Origin: Diphasiastrum complanatum
Lineage: Eukaryota; Streptophyta; Lycopodiopsida; Lycopodiales; Lycopodiaceae
Reading direction: 5' to 3'
DNA length: 64,000 bases
NCBI GenBank assembly: GCA_029204225.1
Contig: CM055113.1
Coordinates: 8,466,352 to 8,530,351, forward strand
A program made the translations under genes and the position numbers. Shown here in pieces: positions 55,864 through 64,000 of the stretch. Under the pieces are notes generated by a model that saw only the letters and a list, made by a program, of their open reading frames with translations, was not told the origin of the DNA and made no database searches. Within the stretch, counting starts at the first letter, position 1, and the number at the start of each line of letters is the position of its first letter.

Positions 55864-58342
55864 GATGGGAGTGGCAAGGCTTAAATCCATAATTTGAAAT
55901 GCAATTATTCCTTGGTTGGCTTATGTTGGTTAGCTCATAAATTTTACATGGCATCGATGAGTCTTATGAGGCCAATTATCCCAGATAATGCCCTCTACAA
56001 TGAGCTCTTTTGCCAAGGTCTTTACGCACATTGATATCAATCCCTAGATAAATTAAAGACCCAAACACGACCACATCATGTCACCATAAAGTCGGCATTT
56101 GACATTCTGCTAGTAAATTTTTCGCAAGCCCTACGAGTTTCTTCTACCCATGGTCCAACAAAATGCTAGCACATAATGTGCTACTCTTTTTATGCCACTA
56201 CATGATTTTTTATGAGCAAGAATTGTGGTTTGATACATAATTAAAAATTTAAGTATCCATCAAATAAAATAAACCTATATTTAGAAGGTAGGAAAGCGTC
56301 TTTTGATGAACTTATTTGAGTGTCTTTGCTACCCCTTAAATACAATTTTATTTTTATTATAAAAAAATGTTCATGAAGTTATTAAAGCTAGCACGCATGC
56401 TAGCCGACAAAAAGAATTTCAAAAAAAAAAAAAAGTTATAAAAAAATTTGCTTGTTTTGGGTGATTTAGTTAGCACGCATGAGATTTATCCAAATTGGCT
56501 CCAAAATAAACGAGTTTTTTTCCAACAAATTACTTTTTTTGAAATTTGAAAGTTTTTTGTTTTATAAGCTAGTATGCCAATGTGCTAGCTTTTATACCTT
56601 CGTGAACGTATTTCCAAAATACAAACGAACCTAAATTTCAAGGATAGCAAAGTGTACTTTACGGACCTATTTAGAATTTAATAGCTAGTAAGATTTTCAA
56701 CTATGTACCAGACCTCAATCCTTGTTTATAGAAAATCATGCAATGGCATAAAAAGCACACCATGTCCTATCTTTTTGTTAAATCATGGTCAAAGGAAAAC
56801 TCACAAAAAATTTATTGCAAAATGCCAAGGCCTCATAAAACCTAAGCCCAATCAATAACACATCTGTTTTGGGTTTCTCCATATATAAGGAGCACAAACC
56901 CCACTTATGATCCAAAATCCAAGTTACAACCTGAAATCTCAAACCTCATATGAGACTCAAATGGCTTATATTATCATCTTTGGTAGTCGCACTAAAGAAA
57001 AACAAATTCATTCTGTGAATAATCTGACGAAAAGTTCAATCTTTGATTTGAAGGCCATGAATTAACTTTAAAATCATCAAGTGATAAAATCTTCAATTAA
57101 AATTGGGCTCGTGTCACTAGTGTGAGACTCCGTGTAACGTAGCACACAATGGTTTCCAAAAAGACCTTAAAATTATTACAGGGGAAAAGCTGTATTGGTC
57201 GGCTTCCGGGATTTCACTTGTATAGCTTGCATTCTGGATTCGGGCCCATGTCATACATACATTGCTTCCTAAACTCTAATTCTAACCATTGGGTTTCAGC
57301 GGCTCTACTTTGAAGACGTAAAGGTGCAGCATTCAGTCGCTTCTACTAGCGGAATGATCTTGAATGCTTACATCACATTCAGTCTGGTGAATTATATCTG
57401 TCATGCTTAGGATGTTCATCATCTGCTTTAGGACATATATTCGCGTTGAGTTCAACAATTCACAAACATCTAGCTTGAAAGCCAACAATTATGGCAGCGA
57501 TAAATTGTACGAAACGGTTCTGAAGGGGAAGGAACGAACGGCATTATCAGACCATCGAGATTAGACATCACGAAGCAGAGGAAAGCAACAGATGAGGCTC
57601 ATAATCCGAACACAAAACTGGGTTGGAGAGACAAAACCGGGAGAGGAAGATGAGCGTAGTGAGGACAGAATCATTGATTGCGATTGTCGTGGAAGAAGCG
57701 GGCTCCTGGATAGCATGTGAATGTTCATCTCTCTCTCCTTTCTCTTTCAAAGCTTCACGTTTTTTCCCCTGTCGTACACGCTTCCTAAGTTCTCAACTCT
57801 TCAACTGACATTGTATATATCTTTCTTGATTGAAATTCCAATGAAAGTTTTATGAATATCAGTCAAAAGGGATAAGTGCCAGGCCTCAACCTGATCATAG
57901 AATTTGAATATTCATGAAAGTTTGCTATGGGTCCTAATGATTGGAGAATCTTTATGCACGTAGCTCCAACTTTAGGTCTTTATCCAATTCACACTAATAT
58001 TTTGAACTCAACCCTATTTTTGCTTTAGGAATTGCTCAAGCTTGTGTTTTGTTAATTTTGTAAGGGTAAATTGCACATGCCATGTCAATTGATAATTGAC
58101 CTAATTATCACCTACAAACCACTCAACTTTTAGGGTTTTTAAAATAACCCTAAACAAGACACTTGTAGCAACCTTCAAACACTTGTCACCTTCATGACTT
58201 CATGTGAATTATCCTCCCCCCCCCGGTTTCTCTTCTCCAAACCAAGAGACTACACAAGTGAACAACAAGTTTCCAAGTTTCTAAGTTAGGATGCTTTCAC
58301 ATAGCGAATAGACGACCTCAAACACTCTCCTCTCATTAATAC
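55864..58342. other. Low-repeat AT-rich stretch without a recognised gene
   Basis: Searched on both strands. A plus-strand ORF at 57650-57808 (MSVVRTESLIAIVVEE) is preceded by ordinary sequence and could be a first exon, but no partner exon was found. Direct repeats of GCTAGCACGCATGC-like strings occur near 56391 and 56472. A C8 run lies near 58218. Confidence 0.4.
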
Positions 58343-58412
58343 CCAACGGGGTTGGCTGAGTTAGTTAGCTTGACATGGTCTCAGGTTCGAGCCTCCTCTT
58401 GGAAACCAAGAA
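58343..58412 (+). mobile_element. tRNA-derived SINE, second copy
   Basis: GGGGTTGGCTGAGTTAGTTAG (A box within) and CAGGTTCGAGCCTCC (B box within), then CTTGGAAACCAAGAAGC. Same core as the 55763-55851 copy, but without its internal 20-bp block (CCAAAGTTTCTTTGG-like stem). Homology may extend to about 58480. Target duplications were not identified. Confidence 0.7.
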
Positions 58413-58799
58413 GCATCACTGACGTCCCAGGATACGAGTCTAGGCTTGGCATTTGCAAGCTACCATGCACATCAAAGGCTGGTTTGCCTTTCAAAGAAGG
58501 CAAAAATTTCAAAAGCATGTCATATGAATGACAAACTTAAAAATTGCTCTTTTAATTTGAAAGGTAACTTAAAAAATGTCATGCTAGTTTAAAATTTTTA
58601 AAAATTTATTGTAATATAATACGAATATATGTATATAAGTGGTTGAAAGGTTCCTACCTATTTTATTTGAAAGGTACCCTTGCATTATACAGGTCATGTG
58701 AAAGGTAAAAAAAAAAAACTCATTGTGGTTAAATGTAAGGGTGTACATCAAATTCCAAGCCTAGATAGACCCTCAACTATGTGCCAGATCAAAAATATT

Positions 58800-59390
58800 T
58801 GAAGTGAACTTAGAACTGGCGCTTTTACCGAACACTGAAATCTAGAAGGTAATCAAAGTGAGTTTAAGAAAATTCTCACTTTATTAGTAAATCTGAGGAG
58901 GTTACATTTCAAGTATGTGACCGAGCCTAGTCTCTGGGGCACTTGCATGCCAAGGGGAGCTGAGACTTGGTTGGAGCTCTTGGCTGGAGCTCGCTCTAAG
59001 TCACAACACGCAACCCCCTATAGTTATGGTGGGATTCGTCATTTTTCCTCACAACAAGTACTTAGACCAAATTGGTCTCTCTCTAGAATTTTCTTTCTAG
59101 AAAGTCATTTTCTCTCTCTAGAATTTATTGATCCCTAGACTTCCTTTAATAATACCTAGGGCGTGTGAGGTGATTGCACATCGATCCGAGCTCTCCGGAC
59201 TTCGCTAGATCTTATCAAAGTTTTTGAGCCATAGGAATTTGGCACCGGGTGGATTCTAGCCTCAGTGGTGCCGGGAGTGGAGTTGGCGTCGGTGGCGTCG
59301 GAAGCCGCAGTGGCACTGTTGGCACGGGGAACAATGTTGGCGCTAGTGGCACCAAGAGTTTAGCTTGCACTTGTAAATAGCATTATGTTG
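58800..59390 (-). repeat. Relic LTR related to the third-level element
   Basis: The reverse complement follows the first about 600 bp of the 11523-12697 LTR: the start (GCTATTTACAAGTGCAAGC), GGCACC/GGCGCC-rich block, CGATGTGCAATCACCTCACA, CTAGAGAGAGAAAATGAC, CTTGAAATGTAACC and CAGTGTTCGGTAAAAGCGCC in the same order. Clearly more diverged than the 11523/15036 pair. No partner LTR is visible. Confidence 0.8.
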
Positions 59391-59796
59391 CGCCAGCGCC
59401 TCAAAGGGTGCTTGAACTTGGGCGGTTTCCCCAAGGCACGCTCAAGTCTAACATGAACTCACTGAAAAGCCAACTTAGAAAATGCAACAAGCCTAACCAT
59501 TCCAACTTAGAAAAACTAGAATCTTAACTAACCCGAAAGCCAACTCAGAATCCGTCCCCAAAAGGTAACCAATGACAAAGACAGGTCACTCGTAAAATCA
59601 CGAGGCATAGTGGTCGCCAAACTGACCAACTTGGCATAGCGGCGGGGTGACGTGGACACTTAGTTGCCCGCGACGCAAAAAGGTTGTAGTAAGGGTCCTT
59701 CCACTTGGACTAGTCCCGGAGACGAAACCAAAATGGTAATCATCACCAAGGATCAACTTTATTCAATTTGAAAAAGGTTACATTCATTAATAAACT
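59391..59796. other. Unassigned stretch between relic LTRs
   Basis: Minus strand has several short CTAAGTTGG/GAGTTGG motifs and GGTTACATTC near 59780, echoing the LTR family to its left, but no clean alignment was found by eye. Confidence 0.35.
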
Positions 59797-60298
59797 GACT
59801 GTGTGAAAAAATATCAGATCACTAAGATCAATATGTCCCTTTGATCTTTGATTATGAATTACAACACATCTAGCATCATTGACAATGTGGAAATCTAACA
59901 TCTACTACACATAGAAGATGCAAACTCAATAAGATCTTGATCAAACAACATATGTAAGATAAAATGAAGCTGTTGTCCGTACAATAATAGTAAGGTACTA
60001 TATTTCACACATGTGGATCCAATAATCAACATACAATTGCATTCTACACACAAAATTGCAAGATATCAACACTATAGTGCAAAAATGGATATATGAACCC
60101 AAAGAGAACTCATGCATAAGCATGAGAGAGAGAGAGAGAGAGAGAGAGTGTGTGTGTGTGTGTGTATCTCTTCACACGCTTGTACACTATTTATAACAGG
60201 TACATGCCCTATTTGGATGTCCTTCTCCAATCTTATCAACAATAGGAAACTTTTAGATCTATTCCACACCCTACACAAAAATAGACTAAATTCAATTT
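59797..60298 (-). repeat. Copia LTR, left arm of a head-to-head pair
   Basis: The reverse complement contains, in order, GTTATAAATAGTG, CATGCTTATGCATG, CTTGCAATTTTGTGTGTAG, GGATCCACATGTGTGAAATA and GTGATCTGATATTTTTTCACA. Each matches the plus-strand arm at 60300-60783. A (GA)n(TG)n tract (60125-60165) sits inside this arm only. Confidence 0.75.
60125..60165. repeat. (GA)n(TG)n microsatellite
   Basis: About 12 GA units joined to about 9 TG units. Confidence 0.95.
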
Positions 60299-60299
60299 G

Positions 60300-60783
60300 A
60301 ATTTTTCCAAAATAAGTAGATTCAAATTAGAATAATTGGGTACATTGAATCCAGACCCAAAATTAGTAGGGTTAGCATTTTGGTGGGAAAGCCAAGTGGC
60401 CAAATAGGATTTGGACCTGCTATAAAAAGATGTAACTCATGGAGAGAGCTATCTTCCCTCTTCTCTATCTCATTTCATGCTTATACATGGTTCTCTTGGG
60501 TGTTCTACTATCCATTGGTGATTGCTTGCAATTCTATGTGTAGAATTATCTATATTTGCTATTTTTGGATCCACACGTGTGAAATACAGTCGTGCTGGTT
60601 TTGTATGGACAGCAACAGTACTTTATCATTTCATTCAAGTTTGATCAAGTTCTATTACTGTTTGCATCTCATTTTGTGTATAGATGCTGATTTTTCTACA
60701 TTGGTGAGATTGGTAGTGTATTTCTCTTTCTAACCAAAGATCATTCAAGTAGATTGGATCATAATGATCTGAAATCTTTCACA
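60300..60783 (+). repeat. Copia LTR, right arm of a head-to-head pair
   Basis: TATA-like GCTATAAAAAG at about 60419. GGATCCACACGTGTGAAATA lies near 60568. The LTR ends CTTTCACA directly before PBS TGGTATCAGAGC (60784-60795). The following 600 bp lead to a Copia gag, so this is the 5' LTR of a plus-strand Copia fragment. Confidence 0.8.
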
Positions 60784-61379
60784 TGGTATCAGAGCTTGTG
60801 TTTTAGGTTATGAAGGAGGAAATCAGATCTATCAATGATTTGGTGAAGATATCAAGTCTAGAGCATACTAGAGAGGATTCTACACCAAAATTGAGTTTTT
60901 TGCTTTTGTAGATTGGATCTTTTGTAGATCAAAACCCTATATAGGTTTATAAACTTAATCAATTCCGATTTTTGAATTCACGTACTGGATTTGGCCGATT
61001 TTTGGATCATTGGATCATCCTAAGTGGTGGCTAATAGATTGCATATCAAATTTTCAGCATTTGCATGTAGATTTGGAATAGTCAATTTTTTGTGATTTTG
61101 TCAAAACCCTAATTTTGATTGGATCTCTAGATAGTGAGGTTGTTGGACTGAGTGTGTTTCAATCTTAGGAAGTGGCAAAAGTCATTAGATTGAGATAGAT
61201 CATAGGTTGATCAAGATTCCATGATTCTATGTGTTTATTTGCTTGGTATAAGTGCTAGAAGAGAATTTTTGAGATAGTTTCAAATCTTGGTGATTTCTTT
61301 TGAAAGCATTTGTTGTTGTTCAAAGGAGTGCTTTGTGCATTGAAACATGTTGAAAGAGAAGATCAAGTCATTGCTACAT

Positions 61380-61975
61380 GGCAACCTCAATTGGAGTCAT
61401 GTTGGAAGCCACTGATAGGCTTATCTGAAGTAACTATTCATTGTGGAAAGTCAGGATGGAGTCATTTTTTATTTTAATGATGTTTTGGATATTGTTGTAG
61501 GTTTGGAGGAGAGACCAGCAACACAACAAGATCAGGTTATACAAGAGGGCCAAGAAGGCTCTACATATGATAAAGATGAATGTTACCAATGAACTTCTCA
61601 AGGAAGTTGGTAAGTGCACATCATCTTTGGAAGCTTGGAATCCATTGAAGAAGCTTTATGAATCCAAGCCTACTTCTAGAGTGTTGACTCTAAGAAGACA
61701 AATCTTTTCTTATTTGCAAAAGAATGAAGAAAGTCCAAGTACTTTTGTTTTGAGAATGAAAGCATTGAATGATGAGTTGGCTTGCATTGATGAAAGCAGG
61801 AAGGAGAGCTTATTCAAGTAATTATTAATGGCTTGTTGGATGCTCATGCTAACATTGTTCAAAGTATTGCTATTCAAAAGACTTTGCCAAGTTTGATAGA
61901 TCTTCAAGAGATCTTGATCAATGAGGAATATAGGCTTCAAGCAAGAGGTGGGGGGTGACAATGGTGGTGAGTCAA
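61380..61975 (+). pseudogene. Copia gag fragment, plus copy
   Basis: UBN2-type gag: YSLWKVRMESFF near 61432, GLEERPATQQDQV near 61505 in another frame, then KEVGKCTSSLEAWNPLKKLY and QKNEESPSTFVLRMKALNDE, and after a shift QKTLPSLIDLQEIL. It lacks the downstream zinc knuckle and pol. It faces the minus-strand copy at 62680-63108. Confidence 0.85.
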
Positions 61976-62331
61976 GAGTGTCATTCTCCAAAAAACATAA
62001 CAGTGGTGGTTTTGCAAAAAAAAATTGTTTTTTTTTTCACCAAAAAGTGTTTTTAATCTAGTTCTCTAACACTAACCCACTCCACAGTAACTCTAATTCA
62101 CTCTAAACTAACTCTAGCCTCTCAAAACGCAAGTTTTTTTTTGTGAAAAAAGAAGGTGAGAGAGGAGGAAGAAAGCAAGAGAGAAGAGGGAGGGATATGC
62201 AATGCAACAAGGTGGATAGTGGCACTCCTTGGCAATGGCACCACTGTTGTAGTCATCGTTGTAGTAGGAGTTCGTCATTGGGAGCGCGACTTCACCTTGA
62301 ACCTGCAAAGCACAAGGAGGATGGAGGGAAG

Positions 62332-62447
<116 letters not shown>

Positions 62448-62679
62448 AATAGAGTCTCCTTATGTTATTCATAATGTCAAATGAGTACAAATGGTGCTCT
62501 TTTATTCTTGGGGAGTCCCATTCATCATATTGGCTACTTGGAAGTGATAAGGATTAAAATCAATTAGTTCAGAATGACATGACAGAGTACCAACTTAGCA
62601 ACTTATACACATGTCAAAACCTCAGTAGTTTAGATTGGATAAGCTTTTATTATACATAACGTCATAGTCTCTTGTTTAA

Positions 62680-63108
62680 AGCGTGTGTCCTCTTGAAGTG
62701 TCGATGTAGATCCACCTTTTGCTTGAAGCCTATATTCTTCAAGATCTCTTGAAGATCCATCAAACTTGGCAAAGTCTTTTGAATAGATAAACTTTGAACA
62801 ATGTTAGAATGAACATCCAACAAACCATTAATAATCACTTGAACAAGCTCTCCTTCCTTAATGTTCTCATCAATGCAAGCTAAATCATCATTCAATGCTT
62901 TCACTCTCAAAACAAAAGTGTTGGGACTTTCTTCATTCTTTTGCAAACAAGAAAAGATTTGTCTTATTAGAATCAACACTCTAGAGGTAGACTTGGACTC
63001 ATAAAGCTTCTTTAAAGCTTCCCAAGCCTCACTTGATGAAGTACACTTACCAATCTCCTTAAGAAGTGTTCCTATATGTACTCCATTTTTATTATAATGT
63101 ATCATCAA
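62680..63108 (-). pseudogene. Copia gag fragment, minus copy
   Basis: An open minus-strand frame of about 148 codons with KEIGKCTSSSEAWEALKKLY, QKNEESPNTFVLRVKALNDD and QKTLPSLMDLQEIL. Better preserved than the plus copy at 61590-61975. Cut at both ends. No LTR or PBS was seen on this side. Confidence 0.85.
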
Positions 63109-63182
63109 GAATTTGCAACTTACTTTGTTCTATCATTGAGATGTATGTAACCGAGTCTTTAGTGTTTTGTCGTACACAATAG

Positions 63183-63260
63183 ATGAATCGAGATGTGGAA
63201 ATAAAGCATTTGAGAAATTGTGGAGTTTTACATTGCGACATCAAGCCTGACAATGTGCTG
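63183..63260 (+). CDS. Candidate exon of a PRP4-type protein kinase
   Basis: A 26-codon segment (78 nt, phase 0) between an acceptor-like ACACAATAG and a donor-like GTAATA. It encodes KHLRNCGVLHCDIKPDN plus VL. HCDIKPDN (63231-63254) is the catalytic loop of a protein kinase (HxDxKxxN form), and the LKNCGVLHCDIKPDN context is typical of the PRP4 splicing-factor kinase family. Neighbouring kinase exons were not found between 60800 and the window end. It may be a true exon in a gene with very long introns running off the right edge, or a captured exon fragment. Confidence 0.5.
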
Positions 63261-64000
63261 GTAATACAGATAGTCTTCCATGTTTTATGTGTTACATGGA
63301 TGATGGTCATTTACATTCTACTTGTCTGGATTTCTTGTAGCTTGTTCCCTTATATTCAAGTGTAGCATGCTATTGTGACGAGTATCCGGATGTTGGAAGT
63401 GAATGATTAATAGTAAGGACCGTGACACATCAGAACCTATGCAGCTTCTTTCACTTTGTTGAAAATGGGAATTCATTGTTTACTACGTGATAGTTGCTTG
63501 TTTTGAAATGGAACGCATTTCAGAATGTGACCTAACCTTTTTGAAACTTGATTTTTGTTAATCGTGCTCTTTGATCCTTTGTTCTATTCTTACTATTGTA
63601 CAAGATTCAAATGCTAATGAACAACATCACTCGTTGTCTCAGAATGAACATTAACGCATTGTCGGGAGTGTAATTTCTTACAATCGTATGTTCTATTGTG
63701 AAAGATCATATGGATAGACCTAGCATGATAAGAATCTAAGTCAGTCTGTCGGTTATATCGGATGTGATAGAGTTTCGAGTCTTTAACTCAATAATAAGTC
63801 GTAGTACCTATTTGGAAGTGAGATCCGATTTTATCATCGAACTCCATCCAGAATGTGGATGCTATTGTTCACTTATGACTATGATTGACAGCTTGAGTAG
63901 TGCTTTGACAATTCATAGATCTGAATGTGGGAACTGATTGTTTTAAATTAGTAGAATAGACCTTTGTCGAAATCTTGGTGGATTAATTTTTGATAGGAAA
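63261..64000. other. Unassigned sequence to the window end
   Basis: Would be intron if the kinase exon is real. No DFG-type exon or repeat partner was recognised. Confidence 0.4.

Overview
The window is nuclear DNA from a land plant with a large, repeat-filled genome. The evidence is a spliced plant-type histone deacetylase gene, LTR retrotransposons primed by initiator-Met tRNA, hAT-like transposases with introns, a tRNA-derived SINE, a LINE and many GA/CT microsatellites. The very long introns would suit a gymnosperm or fern, but the sequence alone does not fix the taxon.

Host gene: three in-phase exons on the minus strand (35290-35505, 5497-5571, 959-1060) encode the N-terminal part of an HDA14-like (organellar type) histone deacetylase. 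All three junctions are GT/AG and phase 0. The remaining catalytic exons would lie left of base 1. The intron between the first two recognised exons is about 29.7 kb and is built almost wholly of mobile elements. An isolated exon-like piece of a PRP4-type protein kinase sits at 63183-63260 on the plus strand.

Layout. 1-5890: introns of the deacetylase with a deleted Copia relic (3540-4570, minus). 5891-21096: an LTR element on the minus strand with TSD AGAAT, carrying gag and protease but no reverse transcriptase. Its gag is split by a plus-strand Ty3/gypsy element (9567-18990), whose own gag is split by a third, non-coding LTR element (11523-16280, TSD TCGCT). 21102-23500: decayed gypsy pol and leader pieces. 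24180-28984: a decayed LINE. 28990-31970: a short non-autonomous LTR element (minus, TSD CCAAG). 33066-33995: a gypsy leader-gag scrap. 36772-40017 and 52619-49640: two convergent BED/DUF659/hAT transposase genes, both broken, each followed about 0.7 kb downstream by a related GC-rich palindromic block. 42209-47245: a chromodomain gypsy element (TSD CTATG) inserted in what looks like the tail of a third hAT-type gene. 53562-55358: an internally deleted sibling of the 5.9-21 kb element (TSD GTGGC). 55763-55851: an 89-bp SINE with a 12-bp TSD. 58800-63100: relic LTRs and Copia LTR and gag pieces arranged as inverted pairs.

Four LTR elements from at least three families share unusual LTR ends (AGTTA...TAACT), a PBS abutting the LTR, leaders that in the better preserved members are tandem-repetitive, and a conserved pyrimidine-rich motif just before gag. 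Two of them lack reverse transcriptase and would have to be mobilised by relatives such as the 9567 element. No CRISPR array, rRNA or intact tRNA gene was seen.
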